From: Eremococcus coleocola DSM 15696
GTDB taxonomy: Bacteria > Bacillota > Bacilli > Lactobacillales > Aerococcaceae
DNA: 59,327 nt
Assembly (NCBI RefSeq): GCF_000428865.1
Contig: NZ_AUAT01000007.1
Span: 1 to 59,327 of the forward strand
Direction of reading: 5' to 3'
A program made the position numbers and the translations under genes. Below the pieces are notes generated by a model that saw only the letters and a list, made by a program, of their open reading frames with translations, ran no database searches and was not told the DNA's origin. Shown here in pieces: positions 1 through 8,365 of the stretch; within the stretch, counting starts at the first letter, position 1, and the number at the start of each line of letters is the position of its first letter.

Positions 1-2
1 CT

Positions 3-266
3 GTTGTTGAAGTACCTTGTTATGTCAATGCTCAAGGTGTAGAACCTATATCACTTAGATTTAATATTCCAGATTTCCACAAAGGTTTAATGGAAGCTCA
101 AGTTGCTGCAGAAAAGTTACTTGTAGATGCTTTCTTTGAAAATTCATATCAAAAAGCTCTAAAAGCCTTTACTTTAAATCAATCCGTACCTAATGGTGAA
201 GTGGCTAAAAAGATATTAGATGAATTTATTGAAGTTAATGGAGAGTATTGGGTTGAATTAAAATAA
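3..266 (+). CDS. C-terminal part of a glycoside hydrolase family 4 enzyme
   Basis: Only the last 87 codons are inside the window, with the 5' end cut off by the window edge. The fragment begins VVEVPCYVNAQGVEP and ends in NGEYWVELK before TAA. A VEVPCxV segment followed by a long helical tail is typical of the C-terminus of GH4 enzymes (alpha-galactosidase MelA or phospho-glucosidase types), which use NAD+ and a divalent metal to cleave glycosides in the cytoplasm. Substrate cannot be deduced because the NAD and metal-binding parts are missing. The family assignment comes from recall of the conserved tail and is moderately sure. Confidence 0.6.
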   Translation, partial: VVEVPCYVNAQGVEPISLRFNIPDFHKGLMEAQVAAEKLLVDAFFENSYQKALKAFTLNQSVPNGEVAKKILDEFIEVNGEYWVELK

Positions 267-416
267 TATCATTTTTATTATCTGTGGAGTTTGATAATAT
301 AAACTCACTTTAAATTAAGATAGATTGTAAAATTAATTGCGACAAATATTAAAAGACTCATAACAGGTTCGTGTAAAATGTAAGTAATCACACAAACACT
401 AACACGGAGGACTGTT

Positions 417-623
417 ATGAGCTACACATAGCTTACCATAGAAGAACGTTCGAAAATAGCAATACTTCATCAAGAAGGTTATCCAGTCAACCAAATCACT
501 AAGTTACTAAACCGACATCGCTCTACCATTTATCGTGAATTAGGAAGATGTGTTTCTGGCGCTTATCAAGCAAGTACGGCTCATATGGACGAGCGTCAGC
601 GAGACGCGGTTCCGCTGTACTAA
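417..623 (+). pseudogene. truncated IS30-family transposase (N-terminal helix-turn-helix only)
   Basis: ATG at 417 follows a good ribosome site (CGGAGG). The frame reads MSYT, a TAG stop at 429-431, then LTIEERSKIAILHQEGY and a helix-turn-helix segment ending in NRHRSTIYREL. This is the start of an IS30-type transposase. After about 580 the IS30 similarity stops and the frame closes at 621-623, so the DDE catalytic domain is absent. The upstream AT-rich stretch from about 320 may be the left end of the element, but no matching right end is seen. It is a dead remnant with both an in-frame stop and a truncation. Confidence 0.75.
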
Positions 624-633
624 ACGATTTGAA

Positions 634-668
634 AGCCTATCTGTTAATTCAGGTAGGCTATTTTTATT
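634..668 (+). terminator. rho-independent terminator-like hairpin
   Basis: A ten-pair stem (634-643 with 650-659, one G-T pair) closes on a six-base loop and is followed by ATTTTTATT. It lies just after the IS30 remnant stop. Confidence 0.5.
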
Positions 669-743
669 GGGAAATTTATTGTTTTGTTCGCTTACGGATA
701 TACTACAAGGTCGAGCGCCAGCGAGGCAATGATCCTTGAAGAA

Positions 744-769
744 AGAACCCAGCCAATCGGCTGGGTTCT
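744..769 (+). terminator. GC-rich hairpin, possible old terminator
   Basis: An eleven-pair perfect stem (744-754 with 759-769, core AACCCAGCC/GGCTGGGTT) has a four-base loop. The T tract after it is weak. It sits between the IS30 and purC remnants and may be the terminator of a gene now lost. Confidence 0.35.
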
Positions 770-796
770 GTTGGTCCTTAGTCTTTATATTTCAGT

Positions 797-1188
797 CGAA
801 TACAGACAAAGTACCAGGACGTTGGTTCTTTCTTACGTCGGTATGGGGCATATCTTGAAGAAGCAGCTGAATTCCCCCCTATGTTGAAGTGACATTAAAA
901 GATGATCATCGGCAAGCCCCACCGATTACCAAAGATGGTTTAGCTGTCTTGGGGGTCATGACTAACCAAGTTTAAGAAGAATTGGTTAATTTAGCCCGTC
1001 AGATTGGCCAAGTGTTCAAGGATGATTTAGCTAAGAAGGACTTAGACCTCAATGATATTAAGATTGAGTTTGGGATGGTTGATGGCCGAGTTGCTTTAAT
1101 TGATAAAATTTCTGGGGAAAATATGCTGGCATACCAAGATGGTGAATATGTTTTACCTTTAGATTTAGAAAAGATTTTACTTGGCTAA
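797..1188 (+). pseudogene. purC: remnant of purC (SAICAR synthetase), C-terminal half
   Basis: Three reading-frame pieces join into one protein. From 797 the frame gives RIQTKYQDVGSFLRRYG then YLEEAAEFPP. At a six-C run near 876 it shifts by one base to YVEVTLKDDHR...LGVMTNQV, meets a TAA at about 973-975, and continues EELVNLARQIGQ...IKIEFG...LIDKISG...PLDLEKILLG to the stop at 1188. The KIEFG and L-DEIS-like segments match the C-terminal half of phosphoribosylaminoimidazole-succinocarboxamide synthase, which joins CAIR and aspartate in purine synthesis. One frameshift, one stop and a missing N-terminus mark it as dead. The identification is by recall of the family. Confidence 0.6.
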
Positions 1189-1266
1189 TATTTGAAGAGA
1201 AGGAACATCTTGATGGTAGCCTTTTTTATTTTCTATAAATAATTGTGAATTTTAACACAAAAAGAC

Positions 1267-1294
1267 TTGAAATTTCCAGCTGGATTAATATAAT
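1267..1294 (+). promoter_or_regulatory. sigma-A type promoter for the flavoprotein reductase
   Basis: TTGAAA at 1267-1272 and TATAAT at 1289-1294 are separated by 16 bases. This would give a 5' leader of about 110 nt before the start at 1411. The leader is AT-rich with a T8 run near 1323. Confidence 0.55.
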
Positions 1295-1410
1295 ATATTT
1301 ATAAGAGTTAGGTTATTGATTAGTTTTTTTTATCGATTGATAAAGTAAGTTGATAGATACTAAATTTTTTCAGAATTAAGTAAAGTCGAATAGAAGGAGA
1401 TGTAAAGTAT

Positions 1411-3141
1411 ATGTCATTCAAGCCAGGTACTTATCATGTTTCTGCAATTGGACATAATGGAGAAATCCCTGTCCATGTCACTTTTTCACAAGAAAGAATT
1501 GAGGAAATTACTTTTGATAAACTAAAAGAATCCTCTGGTTTATCTGATAAAGTATTTCGGGTGATACCAAAACAAATCATCGAGGGGCAAACCCTAAATG
1601 TTGATACGGTATCTGGAGCAACCTTCTCAAGCATTGGTTTATTAGCTGGGGTTAAGGAAGCGGTGAAAGAAGCTGGTGGCTCAGTATCAGAATTAGAGAA
1701 CCGTCCACCTGCTCCCCATGCAGTGTCTAAGGATAAAGCGGTTAAAATGGCTGATGTATTGGTGATTGGGGGAGGGGCAGCTGGGATGACTGCCGCCCTC
1801 AGAGCTTCAGAATTAGGAAAAAAAGTTTTACTTGTTGAAAAAATGAGTTTTATTGGTGGAGCTATTTCCATCTCTGGTGGGAACCAAGTCGTAACTGGAT
1901 CAAGAGTACAAAGACGAGCTGGAGTTGAAGATGATAGTCCTGAACTTATGTTCCAAGATTTTATGAAAAATGGCTCTGATACGAATATTGATTATCTATT
2001 AAAATTATTTAGTGAAAATGTCGGAAAGGCAACAGACTGGGTGAACCATTATGTGCTTTACGATTTCCCAGCAGGCATTCATTATCTAGCGGAATATCAA
2101 AAAAACCGTGAATTTGCTTATTTAAATGGCGGACATGGTTTTGCAGATGCCATGCGTAAAGCAATTAAGAAGGCAAAAATAGAAGTTTTGCTTGAAACCA
2201 GTGTACAAGAATTAATGGTTGAAGATGGCCGTGTTGTGGGTGCGATTGCAAAAGAAGTCAATGGAAAAATTGATTATATCGGAGCAAATTCTGTCATTAT
2301 TACTACGGGGGGGTATGGTAATAATGTTGAATTATTAAGTGATGAATTGAAAAAAGTTTTATATTATGGTCCAGTGTCAGCAACTGGCGACGGTATTTCT
2401 TTTGCTAGTAAGGAACCTGTAAATGCGGCCTTGGTCAATATGGATAAAGGAAAGATTTATCCAAATGGGATGGAAATATCTCCAGGTAGAGCTAAATCTA
2501 CCATTGCGGGGAATTTAGTAGTTCTTGGTGAAAATGCCTTATTATTGAATTCTAAGGGTCAACGGGTTATAAACGAAAAAGCATCGAATAAAGAAATTCT
2601 TGAAGTTTTACTGAAAGAACGTCAACAAATGTTGTACCTATTTATGGATCATAAACGGTTCCAACTCTTTAAAGCTAAGCTAAACGCAGATGGTGTGTCT
2701 GATAATGATCTTGAAAAATGGTTTAGCCAACCAGATCAAACACCATATTTGTTTAAAGCCAATAACTTAAAAGACCTAGCTAAGAAAGCTAAAATGAATC
2801 CTCAAGCTTTAATCGAGACAGTGAACCGTTATAATGAGTTCGTTAAAGTGGGCAAAGATAGTGACTTTAACCGACAAGCTGAATTCCTAAGAATTCCAAT
2901 TGAAGAAGGCCCTTATTACTTAGTCGAACAAAAACCACGTTTTGCCACGACCTTAGGTGGTTTAAAAGTAAATAAAGATTTACAAGTATTGGATAAAGAT
3001 GGTCTTGTTATTGAAGGTTTATATGCTGCTGGCGAAACCGTAGGCGGAGTCATGGGAAATGATTCTCCTTCAGGTGCAAACAATGCTTGGGCGATTACCT
3101 CAGGTATGTTAGCAAGTGAAAAAATAAATAGTAAAAAATAA
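1411..3141 (+). CDS. cytosolic FMN-binding/FAD fumarate-reductase-like flavoprotein
   Basis: The 576-residue protein has two parts. Residues 1-95 form an FMN-binding domain with the flavinylation motif DTVSGATFSS (ApbE attaches FMN to the Thr in this family). From about residue 112 comes an FAD-binding-2 domain opening with VLVIGGGAAGMTAA. No signal peptide or membrane segment is visible, so it should act in the cytosol. The family reduces C=C bonds of fumarate, urocanate or aryl-acrylates as an electron sink. Its place beside a LysR gene and a shikimate/quinate block suggests an alicyclic or aromatic acid substrate, which is inference. The start follows AAGGAG at proper spacing. No apbE lies in the window. 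Confidence 0.8.
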   Translation: MSFKPGTYHVSAIGHNGEIPVHVTFSQERIEEITFDKLKESSGLSDKVFRVIPKQIIEGQTLNVDTVSGATFSSIGLLAGVKEAVKEAGGSVSELENRPPAPHAVSKDKAVKMADVLVIGGGAAGMTAALRASELGKKVLLVEKMSFIGGAISISGGNQVVTGSRVQRRAGVEDDSPELMFQDFMKNGSDTNIDYLLKLFSENVGKATDWVNHYVLYDFPAGIHYLAEYQKNREFAYLNGGHGFADAMRKAIKKAKIEVLLETSVQELMVEDGRVVGAIAKEVNGKIDYIGANSVIITTGGYGNNVELLSDELKKVLYYGPVSATGDGISFASKEPVNAALVNMDKGKIYPNGMEISPGRAKSTIAGNLVVLGENALLLNSKGQRVINEKASNKEILEVLLKERQQMLYLFMDHKRFQLFKAKLNADGVSDNDLEKWFSQPDQTPYLFKANNLKDLAKKAKMNPQALIETVNRYNEFVKVGKDSDFNRQAEFLRIPIEEGPYYLVEQKPRFATTLGGLKVNKDLQVLDKDGLVIEGLYAAGETVGGVMGNDSPSGANNAWAITSGMLASEKINSKK

Positions 3142-3150
3142 AGGTAGAAT

Positions 3151-3190
3151 AATAGGGATTGGGCAAAAAAAGCCCAATCCCTATTATTTA
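3151..3190 (+). terminator. strong rho-independent terminator
   Basis: A perfect 14-pair stem (3151-3164 with 3172-3185, core GGGATTGGGC/GCCCAATCCC) with an A7 loop and a T-rich tail ends the flavoprotein transcript ten bases after its stop. Confidence 0.85.
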
Positions 3191-3217
3191 TTGATAATAA
3201 AATATTGTAACACAGTG

Positions 3218-3270
3218 GTTGATTAGGATGGAAACCGCGTCGCATAGCGACTTGTTCCATCCTAATCAAC
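3218..3270. repeat. 16-bp perfect inverted repeat around a 21-nt loop
   Basis: Arms at 3218-3233 and 3255-3270 are exact reverse complements (GTTGATTAGGATGGAA). The loop carries a small GTCGC-type palindrome. No T tract follows in either direction, so it is more like a mobile palindromic element than a terminator. Confidence 0.6.
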
Positions 3271-3272
3271 TT

Positions 3273-3330
3273 TGCGGGGGCGGGCAGACAAAGCGAAAAT
3301 CAGAGATTTTCTACTTCTTTCCCGCTCCCA
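3273..3330 (-). terminator. nested palindrome downstream of the LysR gene
   Basis: An outer GCGGG/CCCGC pairing encloses AAAG/CTTT and the inner palindrome GAAAATCAGAGATTTTC. A near-identical inner palindrome occurs at 30583-30599. It lies directly after the minus-strand regulator and may end its transcript. Confidence 0.35.
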
Positions 3331-3336
3331 TTCATG

Positions 3337-4230
3337 CTATGCTTGAATACTGTATCTTTCAGCAACAAAATCAATAAAATTTTGGATAACTGGTGAGTGA
3401 TAGATTGAATTGAGATAAGCCATATAAAATACTTGGCCGTATTGTAGGTTATCGATTTGTATCTCTTTGACATCTAATAATTGGTTGATGGGTAATCTGG
3501 GAAGTAGGGCAATACCAAAACCGGCTCCAACCATTCCTGCAATCGAATCATCTTCTTCAAGCTCGTGACTAAAAGTAGGATTTACGTGTTGACTAGCATA
3601 AATTTTATCAACAATGGTACGGATTCCCGAAGAATGTTTGAAGCGGATATGGGGATAAGCTAAGGTTTTATCTAAAGTAATATGGTCAAATTTTGCTAAG
3701 GCATGATTTCTAGGAACTAGTAAGATCATTTCTTGTTGGCTTAATGGAACATAAGTGATCTCTGGATTGTCCTCAGTCTTTGAGCAAAAGACTAGGTCAT
3801 AGCGTTTATTTTTTAACCCATCAATTAGACCGGTCGATAAACCATTCCCTGTAGAGAATATAAAATTAATATCTACATGCTCATGAAGTTGTTTAAATTT
3901 TTGGGCAGCGTTGGGGACAATTTTTTGACTAAGAACCCGAATGGTTCCTACCCGAATTAATCCTGACCCCATACTTTGAAGCTTCATATCCATGATAATT
4001 TCGTCGAATTGATCAATATTATCTTTTACTTTATGATAAAAATCTAGGCCAATATGGGTTAAACTGATATTTCTACCAGATTTTTCAAAAAGCCGTAAAC
4101 CTAATTCGTCTTCTATTTGATTAATGGCATAGGTTAGGGTGGGCTGGCTGATGTTTAAATCTTGGGCCGCATGTGAATAGTGTTCAATTTCTGCTAATTT
4201 AATAAAATAACGGAGATGTGTTAGATTCAT
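3337..4230 (-). CDS. LysR-family transcriptional regulator (QuiR-like position)
   Basis: The 297-residue protein opens with MNLTHLRYFIKLAEIEHYS and a winged helix-turn-helix (HAAQDLNISQPTLTYAINQIE), followed by a LysR substrate-binding domain from about residue 90. It is divergent from the dehydratase-SDR-shikimate dehydrogenase genes and codirectional with nothing else, the usual layout of a LysR activator and its target. In Listeria a LysR regulator, QuiR, controls shikimate use; the same job is inferred here from context. A 17-bp palindrome fitting LysR boxes sits in the divergent gap at 4271-4287. The effector is probably shikimate, quinate or a dehydro derivative. Confidence 0.85.
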   Translation of the reverse strand: MNLTHLRYFIKLAEIEHYSHAAQDLNISQPTLTYAINQIEDELGLRLFEKSGRNISLTHIGLDFYHKVKDNIDQFDEIIMDMKLQSMGSGLIRVGTIRVLSQKIVPNAAQKFKQLHEHVDINFIFSTGNGLSTGLIDGLKNKRYDLVFCSKTEDNPEITYVPLSQQEMILLVPRNHALAKFDHITLDKTLAYPHIRFKHSSGIRTIVDKIYASQHVNPTFSHELEEDDSIAGMVGAGFGIALLPRLPINQLLDVKEIQIDNLQYGQVFYMAYLNSIYHSPVIQNFIDFVAERYSIQA

Positions 4231-4270
4231 TAATTTTTCTCACTTCCTTTAATAATAATTATAACTAATT

Positions 4271-4287
4271 TATAGAAAAATTCTATA
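4271..4287. promoter_or_regulatory. LysR-type operator palindrome
   Basis: TATAGAAAAATTCTATA is a perfect dyad (seven-base arms, three-base centre). It is centred about 65 bases upstream of the predicted start of the + strand operon, the classic LysR recognition-site position. Confidence 0.65.
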
Positions 4288-4308
4288 GAAAACGCTAAAA
4301 ACATTAAA

Positions 4309-4337
4309 TTGATTTCCTTTATTGTGAATTTTATAAT
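4309..4337 (+). promoter_or_regulatory. promoter of the shikimate/quinate operon
   Basis: TTGATT (4309-4314) and TATAAT (4332-4337) with a 17-base spacer. Transcription should begin near 4344, just ahead of the ribosome site of the gene at 4369. Confidence 0.65.
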
Positions 4338-4368
4338 TTGTATATCGAATAAAGGAAAGGTGATTTAA

Positions 4369-5205
4369 ATGTCAAAAGAATTTCCAATTACAGTAAGTTC
4401 ATGGACTCTAGGAGACCAATGTAAGTTTGAAGATCGGGTTAAAGCTTCAAAAGAAGGCGGCTATGAAGGTATTGGTTTACGTGCAGAAACTTATGTTGAT
4501 GCATTGAATGAAGGGTTAACTGATCAAGATATCTTAGATATCTTAGCTAAATATGATATCAAGGTAACAGAAGTAGAATATATTGTTCAATGGGCTGAAG
4601 AACATCGCTCTTATGAACAAAAATACAAAGAACAAATGTGCTTCCATATGTGTGACTTATTTGACGTAAACCATATTAACTGTGGTTTAATGGAAGATTA
4701 TTCTGTAGAACATACTGCTAAGAAATTAGCTGAGTTATGTCAACGTGCAGGCGACCGGATTATTGGGGTTGAACCAATGCCATATTCTGGTATTCCTGAT
4801 TTTGAAAAAGCTCTTGCAGTTGTTAAAACATCAGGTGCTGACAATGCAAAAATTATTTTAGATACTTGGCATTGGGTACGTGCAGATCAAGCCTACCGTG
4901 AATTAACACCAGAAGAAGCAGACTTAATCATCTCAATTCAAGTGAATGATGCTTATGATCGTCCATACGCTAAATCAATTTTACGTGATGAATCAATGCA
5001 TGACCGTTTGGCACCAGGTACTGGTGTTAAAGATACTGCTGGTTTTGTTAAGATGATCAAAGACGCAGGAATTAAACCAAAAGTAATTGGGGTTGAAGTA
5101 ATTTCTGATGAAATCTTAGGTCGTGGACTTGCTGAAGCAGCTAAATATACATTTGAAACAACTCAAAAAGTTTTATCTGAAAACTGGCCTGAAGCAGCTA
5201 AATAG
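4369..5205 (+). CDS. TIM-barrel 3-dehydroshikimate dehydratase-like enzyme
   Basis: A 278-residue protein of the xylose-isomerase-like TIM barrel (AP endonuclease 2 fold) superfamily. Metal-ligand style motifs appear in order: VEPMPYS (about residue 145), LDTWHW (about 165), QVNDAYDRP (about 193) and GVEVIS (about 246). Family members of this size include sugar isomerases, inosose dehydratases and the dehydroshikimate dehydratases AsbF/QuiC, which make protocatechuate. Presence beside aroE- and aroD-type genes and a LysR gene favours dehydroshikimate dehydratase. That is inference from context, and an isomerase role cannot be excluded. It is the first gene of the operon, 27 bases before the SDR. 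Confidence 0.65.
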   Translation: MSKEFPITVSSWTLGDQCKFEDRVKASKEGGYEGIGLRAETYVDALNEGLTDQDILDILAKYDIKVTEVEYIVQWAEEHRSYEQKYKEQMCFHMCDLFDVNHINCGLMEDYSVEHTAKKLAELCQRAGDRIIGVEPMPYSGIPDFEKALAVVKTSGADNAKIILDTWHWVRADQAYRELTPEEADLIISIQVNDAYDRPYAKSILRDESMHDRLAPGTGVKDTAGFVKMIKDAGIKPKVIGVEVISDEILGRGLAEAAKYTFETTQKVLSENWPEAAK

Positions 5206-5232
5206 GTTCGGAAAAATAAGGAGGAAATAAAT

Positions 5233-6087
5233 ATGTCAGATCAATGGTTAGGTTTACAAGGCAAAGTTGCCGCAATTACTGGTGCTGTTGGAGGTATGGG
5301 TCGGACAATCGTTCAAGAATTTGCAAAACAAGGGGTAAACATTGTTTTATTAGATATCAAAGAAGATGCCTTAAATGAATATGCTCAAGAAGTAGCAGAT
5401 GAATTTGGCGTAGAAACATTACCAATTGTAACAAATTCAACCAAAGAAGAAGATGTCGATAACGCCGTTGCTAAGTCAGTTGAAAAATTTGGGCATGTCG
5501 ATATTTTAGTTAATACCGCAGCTATGTTAAGAGCATGTCCTTTAGAAGACCTACCACTCGATGAATGGCGTCAAACATTGGAAATTAACCTTACTGGCTA
5601 TTTCTTAGTATCTCAACGTTTTGGCCGTCAATTTATTAAACAAGGTAAAGGGAATATGGTCCATATTTCTACAATTGCTTCAATCTTCCCTGAAACATAT
5701 TCTGCAGCTTATAGTTCTACTAAAGCTGGTGTAAATATGATGTCTCGTCAAATTGCCGCTGAATGGGGACAATTTGGAGTACGGAGTAACTGCATCCAAC
5801 CATGTTTTGTTAAAACACCATTATCTGAAGCCTTCTATGCTGATCCAGAAGTTGAAAATGGTCGCAAAGCTTTAACTGCCAATAAACGTATTGGTAATAC
5901 TATGGATATTGCCAACGCAGTTCTATATCTATCATCTGATCGTTCTGATTATACAAATGGTCATGAACTACGGGTTGAGGGTGGATTTGGTATTATGATG
6001 GGTGACCAAACACCAAAACCTGGCGGACGTCGTGAATATGCAGTTAAAGAACATGATGCATATTTAGAACGTATTGGTAAAAAATAA
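5233..6087 (+). CDS. short-chain dehydrogenase/reductase
   Basis: A 284-residue classical SDR. The nucleotide-binding glycine motif TGAVGGMG lies near residue 17, the NTA(A) segment near 93, and the catalytic Tyr and Lys in YSSTK near 158-162. It should oxidise or reduce a hydroxyl using NAD(P). The C-terminal 30 residues (after GGFGIMMGD) extend beyond the usual 250-residue length. Between two shikimate-pathway-like genes, a quinate/shikimate or dihydroxycyclohexane-carboxylate oxidoreductase role is plausible but unproven. AGGAGG precedes the ATG. Confidence 0.8.
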   Translation: MSDQWLGLQGKVAAITGAVGGMGRTIVQEFAKQGVNIVLLDIKEDALNEYAQEVADEFGVETLPIVTNSTKEEDVDNAVAKSVEKFGHVDILVNTAAMLRACPLEDLPLDEWRQTLEINLTGYFLVSQRFGRQFIKQGKGNMVHISTIASIFPETYSAAYSSTKAGVNMMSRQIAAEWGQFGVRSNCIQPCFVKTPLSEAFYADPEVENGRKALTANKRIGNTMDIANAVLYLSSDRSDYTNGHELRVEGGFGIMMGDQTPKPGGRREYAVKEHDAYLERIGKK

Positions 6088-6178
6088 TAATAAATAAAAG
6101 GCTAAGGCTGTGGGCATCCTCAGCCTAGTTCTTTACAAGTGTTTGTGAAAAACGTAATTAATAAAGGAGAGAATTATT

Positions 6179-7048
6179 ATGACAAAAGTAACAGGACACA
6201 CTAGTTTATATGCATTATTTGGATATCCAGTAGAACATAGTAAATCACCAGAAATGTACAACTATTGTTTCAATAAAATGGATACAGATTCTGTCTATGT
6301 AACCTTAGAAGCTCGCGAAGATGATTTTGAAAATGCCTTTAATGCGGTTCGTTCTACAGATATTAAAGGTGGCAATTTAACCATGCCCGTAAAAACTCTA
6401 GGTGCAAAATATGCCGATGAGTTGACTGACTCTGCCCGTTTAATTGGTGCTGTTAATTGCTTCAGAAATGATAAAGGTAAAATTTATGGCCATAATACAG
6501 ACGGTAAAGGTTTCATTGATAATTTATTGAATAATGGTCATGAAGTTAAAGGTAAAAAAATGGTCTTGATTGGTACCGGTGCAGCAGCAACTGCGATTGC
6601 TTGCCAAGCGATTATTGATGGTGTTCATGAATTATCAATTTTCAACCAAAAAGATAAATTCTATGAAAATGGCGAAAAAACCGTTGAAAAACTTACTAAA
6701 GAATTCCCAGATCGAGTAATTACTATGAATGATTTGGCTGATGAAGATTTATTGAAAGAAAAAATTGCTGCGGCTGATATTTTAACTAATGCAACTAAAG
6801 TTGGTATGGAACCAAATGAAGACCAATCATTGGTTAAACCAGAATATTTCCATAAAGATTTAATTGTCACAGATACTGTATACAGTCCTTTAGAAACTAA
6901 ATTAATCAAAGAAGCTCAAGCCGCTGGCGTTAAAGCAACTTATGGTGGTATTGGTATGCTTTTATATCAAGGTGCCGCTGGCTTTAATTTCATGACAGGT
7001 CAAGATATGCCAGTTGAAGATGTTAAACGAGATGTTTACGGACTATAA
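6179..7048 (+). CDS. aroE: shikimate/quinate 5-dehydrogenase (AroE/YdiB family)
   Basis: A 289-residue protein with the substrate-binding HSKSPEMYN motif near residue 20, the catalytic Lys in NLTMPVKT (about 68), the catalytic Asp in NTDGKGF (about 106) and the nucleotide-binding loop GTGAAATA (about 128). It interconverts shikimate and 3-dehydroshikimate, or quinate and 3-dehydroquinate, with NAD(P). Its catabolic-looking neighbours (permeases, dehydratase-like gene, LysR) suggest a YdiB/QuiB-like degradative enzyme rather than the biosynthetic copy. It starts 91 bases after the SDR; a weak hairpin near 6100-6130 lies between them. Confidence 0.88.
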   Translation: MTKVTGHTSLYALFGYPVEHSKSPEMYNYCFNKMDTDSVYVTLEAREDDFENAFNAVRSTDIKGGNLTMPVKTLGAKYADELTDSARLIGAVNCFRNDKGKIYGHNTDGKGFIDNLLNNGHEVKGKKMVLIGTGAAATAIACQAIIDGVHELSIFNQKDKFYENGEKTVEKLTKEFPDRVITMNDLADEDLLKEKIAAADILTNATKVGMEPNEDQSLVKPEYFHKDLIVTDTVYSPLETKLIKEAQAAGVKATYGGIGMLLYQGAAGFNFMTGQDMPVEDVKRDVYGL

Positions 7049-7077
7049 GACTATAAAAAGTAAGGAAGTGAAATAGC

Positions 7078-8340
7078 TTGGATATGTTTAAAAATAATAA
7101 GTACAATCTTGGCGCATTTATGCTATATATGTGTATGTTCCTTCATGGGATTCAAGCGATTGTATTATCACAAAACACAGATGTATTCGCAAGTCGCTGG
7201 GGAACAGATGCTGCAGGGGTTTTATCAGTAATCGCTTGGACCGGGGTTGGTAAAATACTATTCCAAGCTTTTTCAGGGTCCTTGTCTGATAAAATTGGCC
7301 GTCGTCCCATGGTAGTAACCGGGGCCCTTGGATATGTGGTATTATTTGGCGCGTTAATTTTCTGTAAGTCAATCTGGTTGGCAAATGCACTTTCCTTTAT
7401 TGGTGGTGCTGCAACTTCACTTTATGATGGTGGTGTTAACCCAGGTGTTATGGAAATTTATCCAAATGATAAAAGTACAGCTTCAGTCATTAATAAGGGT
7501 GCTATCTCCGTTTCAGGAGTACTCTATCCGCTCTTAGTAGGATTTGTACTTTCTCATGAATTGTCCCCTAATATTTTGTTGATTATTCCTTTGGTCATTT
7601 CAATTTTAGTCTTTCTCGGTTTGCTCTTTGTACCACTTCCAGATGATGATATTCGCAAAGAACAAGGCGTGAGTGCTGCCGAAGCAATTAAGATTCTTGA
7701 AAAAGACCAAGCAGCTAATTCAACCATGATTCATAAAATTACTAAGGCTAATCGTTGGTTTGAAGGCCTACTTTTCCCAATTCTTGGTTTCTGTATCTAT
7801 TCAACCTTCTACTTATTCCAACAAGTGGTAAGTATTTATGCGACTGATGTCCTAAATTTAGGGGCCCAAGGGGCAAGTCAAATGGCTTCAATTTACCAAG
7901 TAGGATCATTTTTAGCCGTTATCTTAAGTACTGTTATTATTGCTAAAGGTATTCGGGACATTTCCCTTATGGTTGTATTCCCACTCTTGGCTTCTGCAGG
8001 CGCTATGTTAGTTTACTTGATGCCGACTAATATTACACTGATGGTTACAGCTTTCGTAATTGGTTTCTGTGCTGCTGGTGGTATTCTACAAATGGGTAAT
8101 TCCCTATTCAATCAATTTTTTGACACCAATAAGGGCCGTAATACAAATATTTACTTCTTTATTATGAGTCTCGGTTCATATGTAATGCCACGTTTAGCTT
8201 CTTATTTAAAAACGATTGACTTTACTAAAGTTATGCTCTTAGATGCAGGTGTTGCTTTCCTAGCCTTTTTATTAATGATATTGATTGCCATGCGGTATAA
8301 AAAAGTTTTCGGTGTTTCACCATTTTCTCGTACCAAATAA
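7078..8340 (+). CDS. MFS transporter, likely for quinate/shikimate-type acids
   Basis: A 420-residue protein with about 12 hydrophobic segments and the MFS signature GSLSDKIGRRPM between TM2 and TM3. The start is most likely the TTG at 7078, nine bases after AAGGAAG; an ATG two codons later is the alternative. It lies 29 bases after the shikimate dehydrogenase in the same operon, so it probably imports the pathway's substrate. The substrate is inferred from context only. Confidence 0.78.
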   Translation: MDMFKNNKYNLGAFMLYMCMFLHGIQAIVLSQNTDVFASRWGTDAAGVLSVIAWTGVGKILFQAFSGSLSDKIGRRPMVVTGALGYVVLFGALIFCKSIWLANALSFIGGAATSLYDGGVNPGVMEIYPNDKSTASVINKGAISVSGVLYPLLVGFVLSHELSPNILLIIPLVISILVFLGLLFVPLPDDDIRKEQGVSAAEAIKILEKDQAANSTMIHKITKANRWFEGLLFPILGFCIYSTFYLFQQVVSIYATDVLNLGAQGASQMASIYQVGSFLAVILSTVIIAKGIRDISLMVVFPLLASAGAMLVYLMPTNITLMVTAFVIGFCAAGGILQMGNSLFNQFFDTNKGRNTNIYFFIMSLGSYVMPRLASYLKTIDFTKVMLLDAGVAFLAFLLMILIAMRYKKVFGVSPFSRTK

Positions 8341-8365
8341 AGTATAGTTAACAAGGAGGATTAGT

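Noticed and set aside
417-1200. intact insertion sequence at the left end
   Set aside because: The transposase lacks its catalytic domain and no right-end inverted repeat was seen.
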